The notes beneath the pieces were generated by a model. The model was not told the DNA's origin and did not search any database. It saw only the letters and a program-made list of their open reading frames with translations. Below, one piece after another: positions 1 to 6,257 of a stretch of DNA of 10,864 bases. The stretch covers positions 1 to 10,864 of the forward strand of contig JBLHND010000123.1 of NCBI GenBank assembly GCA_047622605.1. Direction: 5' to 3'. The translations under genes and the position numbers were made by a program. Source of the DNA: Motiliproteus sp047622605. Lineage in GTDB: Bacteria; Pseudomonadota; Gammaproteobacteria; Pseudomonadales; Balneatricaceae. How positions within the stretch are numbered: the stretch's first letter is position 1; every line of letters starts with the position of its first letter.

Positions 1-28
1 ACAATGGGGAATGTCGTCTACTGGCAAT

Positions 29-44
29 ACTGTCGTATGACAGT
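29..44. other. Small perfect hairpin of unknown role
   Basis: ACTGTC, a four-base GTAT loop and GACAGT form a perfect 6-bp stem. An outer inverted pair, AATGGG (3-8) and CCCATT (50-55), flanks it, so a larger interrupted structure is possible. No T-run follows on either strand, so it is not a clear terminator. No gene is visible in bases 1-120. It could belong to whatever lies left of the window. The function is unknown. Confidence 0.3.
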
Positions 45-120
45 GGCTACCCATTAGCTGGTGGTAATCAAACACCAAAAACCCCAAGCATCTCCGCAAC
101 ACTTAACTGGGACATAGCCA

Positions 121-164
121 TAAAAAAGCCCAAGCAGACGCCTGTGTCAGCGCCTGCTTGGGCT
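121..164 (-). terminator. Rho-independent terminator of the peroxiredoxin gene
   Basis: On the minus strand, 28 bases beyond the peroxiredoxin stop codon, AGCCCAAGCAG (164 down to 154, and its partner at 127-137) forms an 11-bp perfect stem. A further three pairs are possible inside the loop. The stem is followed directly by a run of T residues (the plus strand reads TAAAAAA at 121-127). A strong stem plus T-run, just past a stop codon, is the standard intrinsic terminator arrangement. Confidence 0.85.
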
Positions 165-192
165 ACGGTCGGTCAGGCTGTCAGACTACCGT

Positions 193-765
193 TTAGCCTT
201 CGAAAGCTTTACGTGGGCTGGATACACCCGTTGCAGCGTTGCCCTGGAGGTAGGCCAGCATAGTGTCGGCATCGGAGACTTCAAACGGGTCAGACTCGCA
301 GTTATCGGCAAAGCCTGCTTCGGCAAAGACTTTTTCTACTTTGCAGTCATTGACCAGCATCGAATAGCGCCAAGAACGCATGCCAAACCCAATGTTTGAC
401 TTGTCGACCAGCATACCCATCTTGCGGGTGAATTCACCGTTACCGTCAGGCAATAAGAACACCTTCTGCTGGCCAGAATCCTTGCCCCACTTAAACATCA
501 CAAACGCATCGTTCACGGAAACACAGATAATCTCATCAACACCCTGAGCCTTGAACTCCTCATAGAGTTCCTCATAGCGAGGTAGATGGGTGGATGAACA
601 CGTGGGCGTAAAGGCACCCGGTAACGAGAAGACCACCACTTTCTTGCCTGCAAAAATATCTTGGGTGGTCTTATCTTCCCAGCGAAAGGGGTTTGGCCCC
701 TCGACAGATTCATCACGAACACGCGTTTTAAAGGTGACTTCAGGTACATTCTCTACTAAAGACAT
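193..765 (-). CDS. Peroxiredoxin, Prx5/AhpC-TSA type (glutaredoxin-like electron donor likely)
   Basis: This encodes a cytoplasmic thiol peroxidase of 190 residues that reduces hydrogen peroxide and organic hydroperoxides. The family signature PGAFTPTC is at residues 49-56, making Cys56 the peroxidatic cysteine, and the conserved RSWRYSML lies at 130-137. The sequence resembles the Prx domain of the Prx5-glutaredoxin hybrid proteins known from Haemophilus and Vibrio. Here, however, it ends in a short unrelated tail with no glutaredoxin CxxC domain, so a separate glutaredoxin/glutathione or thioredoxin system must supply electrons (inference). Cys81, Cys141 and Cys156 are also present, and any resolving role is unproven. 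The frame opens further upstream at 816, but I chose the ATG at 765 because GGAG sits six bases before it and the extra 17 residues do not match the family. It diverges from oxyR, which is its probable regulator. Confidence 0.92.
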   Translation of the reverse strand: MSLVENVPEVTFKTRVRDESVEGPNPFRWEDKTTQDIFAGKKVVVFSLPGAFTPTCSSTHLPRYEELYEEFKAQGVDEIICVSVNDAFVMFKWGKDSGQQKVFLLPDGNGEFTRKMGMLVDKSNIGFGMRSWRYSMLVNDCKVEKVFAEAGFADNCESDPFEVSDADTMLAYLQGNAATGVSSPRKAFEG

Positions 766-801
766 AAGCTGCTCCACTGGTTTGGTAACTATTAGGAATT
801 C

Positions 802-830
802 ACTATAAGCCCGCACCGTTAATCAGTAAA
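802..830 (-). promoter_or_regulatory. Candidate promoter of the peroxiredoxin gene
   Basis: Read on the minus strand, TTTACT (830-825, four of six matches to the -35 consensus) is separated by 17 bases from TATAGT (807-802, five of six matches to the -10 consensus). This would start transcription about 30 bases before the ATG. TTAG-N7-CTAT at 792-806 resembles one half of an OxyR operator (ATAG-N7-CTAT). The second half is missing at the expected distance and the match overlaps the -10, so OxyR binding there is only a weak suggestion. Confidence 0.5.
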
Positions 831-831
831 T

Positions 832-861
832 TTGCAAATATTGATTATTGCGATCTAAAAT
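832..861 (+). promoter_or_regulatory. Candidate promoter of oxyR
   Basis: TTGCAA (832-837) and TAAAAT (856-861) are separated by 18 bases, predicting a start near 868 and a leader of about 39 bases. The -35 box lies one base from the -35 box of the divergent peroxiredoxin promoter, so one bound OxyR tetramer could cover both. That would fit the autorepression known for oxyR in enteric bacteria. Box matches alone are modest evidence. Confidence 0.4.
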
Positions 862-906
862 ACTGAACATCAGCTTTAGCATCAAAAACAGCGAGTGCCA
901 GACTAC

Positions 907-1812
907 ATGATTTCCATCAAACAGCTCAGCTATGCACTCGCAGTAGAGAAAACACTGCACTTCAAGAAAGCTGCGGAACTCAGCAACATCAGCCAATCGG
1001 CGCTGAGCACTTCTCTCAATGAACTTGAAAAGAAGCTAGGGCTACAGATTTTTGAAAGGGATAACAAGAAGGTGTTGATCACCGCTGTCGGCAAACAGGT
1101 ACTCGAGCATGCCCATCAAATTTTATTACAGGTAGAAGACTTACAACACCTGGCCGATAGCCAGAGAAATCCGCTGAGCTTCCCCCTGACCATCGGTATC
1201 ATTCCTACCATTTGTCCCTATCTGCTCCCCAAGATATTACCGGTTCTGAACCTGAGATATCCAAAATCTCAGCTGACGATTGTCGAAGATCAGTCGCAGG
1301 TACTGGTAGATCGGGTCAGACGCGGCGAAATAGACGCGGCAATATTGGCACTACCCTACCCCTGTGAAGGCCTGCTAAGTATGGAATTCTGGCAGGAGGA
1401 CTTTTACTGGGTAGCGCTGAAAGGGGAAAAACATGCACAACAGCAAGAGGTTTGCAGCGACGAGTTGAGCCACTGTAATTTAATGCTGCTAAAAGAAGGG
1501 CACTGCCTGAAAGAGCACATCCTGGAAGCCTGTAGATTGCCAGAGCAGGCCGCCAACCAGGGTTTTGGCGCTACCAGCCTCAATACGTTGATCCAAATGG
1601 TGCTGGGGAAACTAGGGACAACCCTGGTTCCGGAGATGGCCATGGACCCCCTCATTTCTCAGCACGAAGCGCTTGCAGCCGTGCATTTGAATGAACCTGG
1701 CCCACACCGCCGAATCGCCTTTATTTTGCGTCCAAATTATACGCGCACCTCCAGTATTGAAGCCTTGATAGAGGTCTGTAAAGCAGCGTTGACGCTGAAC
1801 AAGGGATCCTGA
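907..1812 (+). CDS. oxyR: OxyR, peroxide-sensing LysR-family regulator
   Basis: This is a LysR-type transcription factor of 301 residues, close to the E. coli OxyR length. An N-terminal winged helix-turn-helix spans about residues 3-61, with the LysR pattern HFKKAAELSNISQSALS at 18-34. It is followed by a linker helix and a periplasmic-binding-protein-like regulatory domain from about residue 91. The OxyR hallmark is present: GHC at 198-200 and a second cysteine at 209. This reproduces the nine-residue spacing of the E. coli redox pair Cys199/Cys208, which form a disulfide on contact with peroxide and switch the protein to an activator. A GTG at 895 also opens the frame. I prefer the ATG at 907 because it aligns with the OxyR N-terminus, although no strong ribosome binding site precedes either start. 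It is divergent from a peroxiredoxin, a typical OxyR target. Confidence 0.9.
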   Translation: MISIKQLSYALAVEKTLHFKKAAELSNISQSALSTSLNELEKKLGLQIFERDNKKVLITAVGKQVLEHAHQILLQVEDLQHLADSQRNPLSFPLTIGIIPTICPYLLPKILPVLNLRYPKSQLTIVEDQSQVLVDRVRRGEIDAAILALPYPCEGLLSMEFWQEDFYWVALKGEKHAQQQEVCSDELSHCNLMLLKEGHCLKEHILEACRLPEQAANQGFGATSLNTLIQMVLGKLGTTLVPEMAMDPLISQHEALAAVHLNEPGPHRRIAFILRPNYTRTSSIEALIEVCKAALTLNKGS

Positions 1813-2113
1813 TTACCTAGCAGCCTGGCTAAGGCTCTACGCCCCTGTGGATGTTAGCAACGACGCTTAAGCATCCAATCTAACCCCGATTCCCAGCACC
1901 CCACCCCCATTGTGGATACTGTTCCGCTAATCGACCTGCCCTGACAGCAGATATCGGCATCCTGACTCGGCGTTCCGGCTATTCCTGCTGATCCAGGCTC
2001 GGCGGGATAAAGTGGGAAAGGGCCTGCTGATCCTTGTCAGCCATCAGGACAAAACCTTAACCCAAAGCATAAAGACGCACTTTATATCAGAGTATTTTCT
2101 AAAAACCTTTCTT

Positions 2114-2129
2114 TTTATAGTCCTATAAA
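2114..2129. promoter_or_regulatory. Perfect 7-2-7 palindrome upstream of the nap operon
   Basis: TTTATAG-TC-CTATAAA is a perfect inverted repeat of 7-base arms around two bases. Its centre lies 32 bases upstream of the centre of the FNR-type site, close to three helical turns, so a protein bound here would sit on the same DNA face. The 7-2-7 layout is that of NarL/NarP operators, but the bases do not match their heptamer consensus (TACYYMT), so the binding protein cannot be named. Chance occurrence in AT-rich DNA is possible. Confidence 0.4.
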
Positions 2130-2146
2130 TAACAATGCTTTTGTTC

Positions 2147-2160
2147 TTGACGGAAGTCAA
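2147..2160. promoter_or_regulatory. FNR/ANR-type (CRP-FNR family) binding site for napF
   Basis: TTGAC-GGAA-GTCAA is a perfect dyad that differs from the FNR consensus TTGAT-N4-ATCAA only by T to C and its symmetric partner. It lies 109 bases before the napF start codon. Its centre (2153.5) is exactly 41.5 bases before the start site predicted from the -10 box at 2183-2188, the class II position from which FNR activates. The family and promoter geometry are established knowledge. Use of this site is inferred. Confidence 0.7.
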
Positions 2161-2182
2161 ATACAGGACACTGCTAAGGGAA

Positions 2183-2188
2183 TAGAGT
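2183..2188 (+). promoter_or_regulatory. Candidate -10 box of the nap operon promoter
   Basis: TAGAGT matches the -10 consensus TATAAT at four of six positions. It predicts a transcription start near 2195 and a leader of about 74 bases before napF. No good -35 box precedes it, as expected for an activator-dependent class II promoter whose -35 is replaced by the FNR-type site. Confidence 0.45.
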
Positions 2189-2228
2189 CGACCTCGATAA
2201 CAAGTCCATACGAACGTCGTGGGCAAAG

Positions 2229-2255
2229 AGTTAGATCAATCCAGTTAGATCAATC
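2229..2255. repeat. 13-base tandem direct repeat in the napF leader
   Basis: AGTTAGATCAATC occurs twice with a 14-base period (2229-2241 and 2243-2255), immediately before the AGGA ribosome binding site at 2256-2259. Each copy contains an ATCAA half-site like that of FNR, but no TTGAT partner is at the required spacing. It may be a slippage duplication, and any regulatory meaning is unproven. Confidence 0.6.
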
Positions 2256-2268
2256 AGGACGATCCTTG

Positions 2269-2826
2269 ATGTCACAGCGCACTTTCAACCCCTCCCGCCG
2301 CCAGCTGTTCAGGGGTGACACCGGCACGAAACGGCTGCCGATACGTCCGCCATGGAGCCTGGCCGAAACCGACTTTATCCGTGACTGCAGCCGCTGCGGC
2401 GACTGCATCGCGCAGTGTCCCGAGGCGATCCTGGTCAAAGGCTCCGGCGGTTTCCCTGAAGTCAATTTTCAGCAAGGAGAATGCAGCTTTTGCGGGGACT
2501 GTGTGGTCAGCTGCTCGGCAGCCGTTTTTAAGCCCATCGACACCGCTCCCTGGTCCCATAAAGCGGTCATCGGTGAGGGCTGCATCACCCGCCAGCAGGT
2601 GGTTTGCCGCAGCTGTATCGAGCAGTGCGAACCCGAGGCTCTCTCCTTAACCCTGCAGCTGGGCGGTGTGGGCATCCCCAGCATTGATACCGAACTGTGT
2701 AATGGCTGTGGTGCCTGCGTCGTGGTCTGTCCGACCCAGGCGATCAGTATTCAGCAGCCTAAGCACTCATCCAGCGCTTCATCCAGCGCTTCATTCAGCA
2801 GCCCATCAAAAACTAACAACGCCTAG
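2269..2826 (+). CDS. napF: NapF, ferredoxin-type maturation protein of periplasmic nitrate reductase
   Basis: This is a cytoplasmic iron-sulfur protein of 185 residues that, in characterised systems, interacts with NapA before export and helps its iron-sulfur/redox maturation. The cluster motifs run in order: CSRCGDCIAQCP, CSFCGDCVVSC, a degenerate NapF-type motif ending CRSCIEQCEP, and CNGCGACVVVCP. The start is the ATG at 2269, preceded by AGGA at 2256-2259. A TTG one codon earlier is less likely. The last roughly 20 residues are a low-complexity Ser/Ala tail produced by a 12-base tandem repeat and are not part of the conserved fold. It is first in the operon and is followed 14 bases later by napD. 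The gene is much richer in GC than oxyR upstream. Confidence 0.95.
   Translation: MSQRTFNPSRRQLFRGDTGTKRLPIRPPWSLAETDFIRDCSRCGDCIAQCPEAILVKGSGGFPEVNFQQGECSFCGDCVVSCSAAVFKPIDTAPWSHKAVIGEGCITRQQVVCRSCIEQCEPEALSLTLQLGGVGIPSIDTELCNGCGACVVVCPTQAISIQQPKHSSSASSSASFSSPSKTNNA
2768..2803 (+). repeat. 12-base tandem repeat in the 3' end of napF
   Basis: CATCCAGCGCTT occurs twice in a row (2768-2779, 2780-2791), followed by a degenerate third unit, CATTCAGCAGCC (2792-2803). The period is a multiple of three, so it encodes the Ser/Ala-rich tail of NapF without disturbing the frame. Copy number changes would only lengthen or shorten this tail. Confidence 0.8.
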
Positions 2827-2840
2827 GAGGCTGATAGCCG

Positions 2841-3185
2841 ATGCCACTTTCCGAACAGCTTCACCCTCAGCACTCCCAGCGGCAGCCTCTGAAAAAATCA
2901 GCACCGGCCAGCAACCCCGAGCTGTTTGATATCACCGGCATGGTGGTACGCACCCTGCCAGCCAGTACCGCAGCACTCGTTGTAAGCCTTAAGCAGCTCA
3001 AGGGCGTGGAAGTTCACGCCATCGGTGACGAGGGCAATCTGGTAGTCACCGTCGAAGAGCTTAACGGTGAAAAATTCGCCATCAAGACCATAGAAACGAT
3101 CAACAACATGCCCGGCGTCCTCTCGACCTCACTGGTATACCACCATGATGAAACCGACAGTGCACTCGCAGGAGAAACACCATGA
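2841..3185 (+). CDS. napD: NapD, chaperone for NapA export
   Basis: This is a small cytoplasmic chaperone of 114 residues. In studied bacteria, NapD binds the twin-arginine signal peptide of NapA and holds it back until the molybdenum cofactor and iron-sulfur cluster are inserted. The conserved core begins at about residue 28 (FDITGMVVRT) and includes the family's closing pattern GVLSTSLVYHH. E. coli NapD is 87 residues. This one is longer mainly through a polar N-terminal stretch of about 27 residues rich in Gln, Pro and Ser. A strong AGGAGG at 2825-2830 lies ten bases before the ATG and supports this start. Its stop overlaps the napA start in an ATGA, which indicates translational coupling to its client protein. 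Confidence 0.93.
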   Translation: MPLSEQLHPQHSQRQPLKKSAPASNPELFDITGMVVRTLPASTAALVVSLKQLKGVEVHAIGDEGNLVVTVEELNGEKFAIKTIETINNMPGVLSTSLVYHHDETDSALAGETP

Positions 3186-5674
3186 AGCTAACCAGACGAG
3201 CGTTCGTGAAAAGCAATGCCATTGCTGCCACAGCCGTCGCAGCGGGGGTTGCTGTCCCCGCCTCTGCCACTAACCTGCTGGCAAAATCCAGCGACACCGA
3301 GATCCGCTGGGACAAAGCCCCCTGCCGCTTCTGCGGTACCGGCTGCAGTGTGCTGGTCGGCACTCAGAAGGGCCGCGTGGTGGCGACCCAGGGAGACCCC
3401 GATGCGCCGGTCAACAAGGGGCTGAACTGTATCAAGGGCTATTTCCTGTCCAAAATCATGTACGGCGAAGACCGCCTGACCACCCCCCTGCTGCGCATGA
3501 CCGATGGCGAATACGACAAGGAGGGCGAGTTCACGCCGATCTCCTGGGATGCCGCCTTCGACATCATGGCCGAGAAGTTCAAGGCCGCGATCAAAGAGAA
3601 AGGCCCGACGTCGGTCGGCATGTTTGGTTCCGGGCAATGGACCGTCTGGGAAGGGTACGCCGCCTCCAAGTTGTTCAAGGCCGGCTTCCTGTCCAACAAC
3701 ATCGATCCCAACGCCCGGCACTGTATGGCGTCCGCGGTGGGTGGCTTTATGCGCACCTTCGGTATCGATGAGCCTATGGGCTGCTACGATGACCTGGAAC
3801 ATGCCGACGCCTTCGTGCTCTGGGGCTCTAATATGGCCGAGATGCACCCAATCCTCTGGTCGCGGCTGACTGATCGTCGCCTGAGTAACCCCGAGGTGCG
3901 CGTGCATGTGCTGTCGACCTACAAGCACCGCAGCTTCGAGCTCGCCGACAACGGCATGATCTTTACCCCACAGACGGACCTGGCGATCCTCAACTATATC
4001 GCTAACTACATCATTCAGAGCGGCAGCGTTAACCAGGATTTCCTGGACAAACACGTCAATATCCGCGAGGGGATCACCGACATCGGCTACGGCCTACGTC
4101 CGACCCACCCCCTGCAGCAGAAGGCCAAGAACCCTAACAAGGGGAGCTCCGAGCCGATGGACTTTGACGCCTATGCCAAGTTTGTCAGCGACTATACCCT
4201 GGAGAGTACCGCCAAGCTGTCCGGCGTCCCCGAGCATAAACTGCTGGAAATGGCCAAGCTGTACGCCGACCCGAGCAAGAAAGTGGTCTCCTACTGGACC
4301 ATGGGCTTCAATCAACACACTCGGGGGGTCTGGGCCAACAACCTGATGTACAACGTTCATCTGTTGACCGGCAAGATTTCCACCCCCGGCTCCGGTCCCT
4401 TCTCGCTCACGGGGCAACCCTCAGCCTGCGGTACCGCGCGCGAAGTGGGCACCTTCTCCCATCGCCTGCCGGCCGATCTGGTCGTCACCAATCCTGAGCA
4501 CCGCGCCACCGCCGAGAAAATCTGGAAACTGCCTGCGGGTGCTATTCCCGCCAAGCCCGGCTACCACGCGGTACAGCAGAACCGGATGCTCAAAGACGGC
4601 AAGCTCAACGCCTACTGGACCATGTGCAACAACAACATGCAGGCCGGCCCCAACATGAACGAGGAGGCTTATCCTGGTTATCGCAACCCCGATAACTTTA
4701 TCGTCTGCTCCGACCCTTATCCCACCGTCACCGCTCAGGCCGCCGATCTGGTGCTGCCCACGGCGATGTGGGTCGAAAAAGAGGGTGCCTACGGCAACGC
4801 CGAACGTCGCACCCAATTCTGGCGCCAGCAGGTTGCTGCACCTGGGGAGGCCAAGTCCGATCTATGGCAGCTAGTGCAGTTCTCTAAACGCTTCACCGTC
4901 GAGGAGGTCTGGCCCGAAGAATTGCTCGTCCAGAATCCCGAGTACCGGGGTAAGACCCTGTACGAGGTACTCTATGCCAACGGCCAGGTCGATCAATTTC
5001 CCCTCAGCCAGACCGCCGAGGGGTTCGATAACGACGAGGCTAAAGAGTTTGGATTCTATATTCAGAAGGGGCTGTTCGAAGAGTACGCCAGCTTCGGCCG
5101 CGGCCATGGCCATGATCTGGCCCCCTTCGACATGTACCACAAGGCTCGCGGCCTGCGCTGGCCGGTTGTCGATGGCAAGGAGACCCTGTGGCGCTTCCGC
5201 GAAGGCTACGATCCCTACGTCGATAAGGGTACTGACTTTCAGTTTTACGGCAAGCCCGATGGCAAGGCGGTGATCTTCGCCCTACCCTACGAGGCCCCCC
5301 CTGAGTCTCCGGATGCCGAGTTTGATCTCTGGCTCTGTACCGGGCGTGTTCTCGAGCACTGGCATACCGGCACCATGACCCGCCGGGTGCCTGAGCTGTA
5401 CCGGGCCGTTCCGAATGCGGTGGTGTTTATGCACCCTGAAGACGCCAAGAAACGCGGGCTCAGACGTGGTCAGGATGCCAAGGTGGTCTCGCGCCGCGGC
5501 GAAATCAACATCAGGGTAGAGACCCGTGGCCGTAATCGTCCACCCGAGGGACTGGTCTTTATCCCCTTCTTCGACGCCGGCCGCCTGGTCAACAAGCTCA
5601 CCCTGGATGCCACCGACCCGCTGTCGAAGCAGACCGACTTCAAGAAGTGTGCGATCAAGATCGTTAAGGCCTGA
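3182..5674 (+). CDS. napA: NapA, catalytic subunit of periplasmic nitrate reductase
   Basis: This is the molybdopterin (bis-MGD) enzyme that reduces nitrate to nitrite in the periplasm. It has 830 residues, the usual family length. A twin-arginine signal (TRRAFVK, residues 4-10) precedes a hydrophobic Ala-rich stretch ending near PASA (26-29), so it is exported folded by the Tat pathway. The N-terminal [4Fe-4S] site is complete: Cys48, Cys51, Cys55 and Cys83. Cys181 in NARHCMAS is the expected molybdenum ligand, which separates NapA from serine- or aspartate-ligated relatives. The C-terminal cofactor-binding domain is present, with LCTGRVLEHWHTGTMTRR near residues 718-735. AGGAG at 3170-3174 precedes the ATG, which overlaps the napD stop. 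It receives electrons from NapB. I see no frameshift or missing key residue. Confidence 0.97.
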   Translation: MKLTRRAFVKSNAIAATAVAAGVAVPASATNLLAKSSDTEIRWDKAPCRFCGTGCSVLVGTQKGRVVATQGDPDAPVNKGLNCIKGYFLSKIMYGEDRLTTPLLRMTDGEYDKEGEFTPISWDAAFDIMAEKFKAAIKEKGPTSVGMFGSGQWTVWEGYAASKLFKAGFLSNNIDPNARHCMASAVGGFMRTFGIDEPMGCYDDLEHADAFVLWGSNMAEMHPILWSRLTDRRLSNPEVRVHVLSTYKHRSFELADNGMIFTPQTDLAILNYIANYIIQSGSVNQDFLDKHVNIREGITDIGYGLRPTHPLQQKAKNPNKGSSEPMDFDAYAKFVSDYTLESTAKLSGVPEHKLLEMAKLYADPSKKVVSYWTMGFNQHTRGVWANNLMYNVHLLTGKISTPGSGPFSLTGQPSACGTAREVGTFSHRLPADLVVTNPEHRATAEKIWKLPAGAIPAKPGYHAVQQNRMLKDGKLNAYWTMCNNNMQAGPNMNEEAYPGYRNPDNFIVCSDPYPTVTAQAADLVLPTAMWVEKEGAYGNAERRTQFWRQQVAAPGEAKSDLWQLVQFSKRFTVEEVWPEELLVQNPEYRGKTLYEVLYANGQVDQFPLSQTAEGFDNDEAKEFGFYIQKGLFEEYASFGRGHGHDLAPFDMYHKARGLRWPVVDGKETLWRFREGYDPYVDKGTDFQFYGKPDGKAVIFALPYEAPPESPDAEFDLWLCTGRVLEHWHTGTMTRRVPELYRAVPNAVVFMHPEDAKKRGLRRGQDAKVVSRRGEINIRVETRGRNRPPEGLVFIPFFDAGRLVNKLTLDATDPLSKQTDFKKCAIKIVKA

Positions 5675-5710
5675 AGTCTGAGTGCGACGGACGTCATTCT
5701 ATTTGCCAAA

Positions 5711-5726
5711 CCCGCTGCCAAGCGGG
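5711..5726 (+). other. Hairpin overlapping the napB ribosome binding site
   Basis: CCCGCT, a GCCA loop and AGCGGG form a perfect GC-rich 6-bp stem in the 63-base napA-napB gap. Its right arm runs into the G-rich ribosome binding site of napB (GGGGGGAGA, about 5724-5732). It could stabilise the upstream mRNA or limit napB translation. There is no T-run, so it is not an intrinsic terminator. Confidence 0.5.
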
Positions 5727-5737
5727 GGGAGAAAATC

Positions 5738-6193
5738 ATGAAAAAAACAACACGGGTCCTCGCTGCGGCCATCGCCTTGGGCAGCTTGGCGCTGCCCTTT
5801 ACCACCTTCGCCGGCATCGGCGGGCTCGAATCGCTCCGTGGCATCCAGGAACTGGACGTCATCGACAACGCACCGCTGATGCCCAAAAACAGTGACACCG
5901 ACATCCTGGTCGAACGTAATTACGTCCAGCAACCGCCGATTATCCCTCACGATATTCGCAATTATAAGACCGATCTGCGCAGCAATAAATGTCTGTCCTG
6001 CCACAGCTGGGACCGGTACAAAGCGTCGGGGGCGACGAAGGTCAGCCTGACCCATTTCAACACCCGTGAAGGTCATGCCCTGGCGGATATCTCCCCCAGA
6101 CGGTATTTCTGTCAACAATGCCATGTCCCGCAAGCTAACGCCAAGCCGCTGATTGAAAACGACTATCAGTCCTCCCGCGATCTTGTCGAATAA
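5738..6193 (+). CDS. napB: NapB, dihaem cytochrome c subunit of periplasmic nitrate reductase
   Basis: This is a periplasmic c-type cytochrome of 151 residues that passes electrons from NapC to NapA. A Sec signal peptide (MKKTTR followed by a hydrophobic stretch, likely cut after TFA at about residue 25) is followed by the NapB-specific segment ending VQQPPIIPHDI. The two haem-binding motifs are CLSCH at 85-89 and CQQCH at 125-129. His71 and His106 are candidates for the distal axial ligands. The length is typical of the family. A G-rich ribosome binding site lies just before the ATG and partly inside a hairpin. The gene is separated from napA by 63 bases, with no promoter evident. Confidence 0.95.
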   Translation: MKKTTRVLAAAIALGSLALPFTTFAGIGGLESLRGIQELDVIDNAPLMPKNSDTDILVERNYVQQPPIIPHDIRNYKTDLRSNKCLSCHSWDRYKASGATKVSLTHFNTREGHALADISPRRYFCQQCHVPQANAKPLIENDYQSSRDLVE

Positions 6194-6230
6194 GAGCTGA
6201 TCGATTAGGCGGTCACTATCGAATTAGCCA

Positions 6231-6257
6231 ATGACTGAAAAAGGAATTATGCAATGA
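6231..6257 (+). other. Possible eight-codon leader frame overlapping the napC start
   Basis: An ATG at 6231 opens a frame reading MTEKGIMQ, whose TGA (6255-6257) overlaps the napC ATG (6254-6256) as ATGA. Its first codons resemble those of napC (MSEKK), and ATGACTGAAAAA at 6231-6242 is an imperfect copy of ATGAGTGAAAAA at 6254-6265. It has no ribosome binding site of its own. It could be a translational-coupling leader or just a duplication of the start region. Confidence 0.25.

Larger units (their letters stand above)
1813..2268. other. Long non-coding region between oxyR and napF
   Basis: I see no credible gene in these 456 bases. Open frames here are short, lack ribosome binding sites and have no family resemblance. 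The left part is GC-rich and includes AGCCT-GGCTA-AGGCT at about 1825-1839, a 5-bp hairpin without a T-run, so it is at best a weak oxyR terminator. An 11-base direct repeat, CCTGCTGATCC, occurs at 1984-1994 and 2023-2033. From about 2080 the sequence becomes AT-rich and carries the napF control elements listed separately. Confidence 0.6.

Noticed and set aside
792..806. TTAG-N7-CTAT as a full OxyR operator
   Set aside because: Only one half-unit fits, the second unit is absent 22 bases away on either side, and it overlaps the -10 box rather than lying upstream of the -35.
1825..1839. AGCCT/AGGCT hairpin as the oxyR terminator
   Set aside because: The stem is only 5 bp and no T-run follows.
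2044..2226. 60-codon minus-strand open frame between oxyR and napF
   Set aside because: It has no ribosome binding site or family resemblance, and it covers the AT-rich nap control region with its FNR-type site.
3188..4054. Long 288-codon frame antisense to napA
   Set aside because: It is a shadow of the GC-rich napA coding sequence. NapA is intact across it with all key residues, and the antisense product is Gly/Val/His-rich with no recognisable family.
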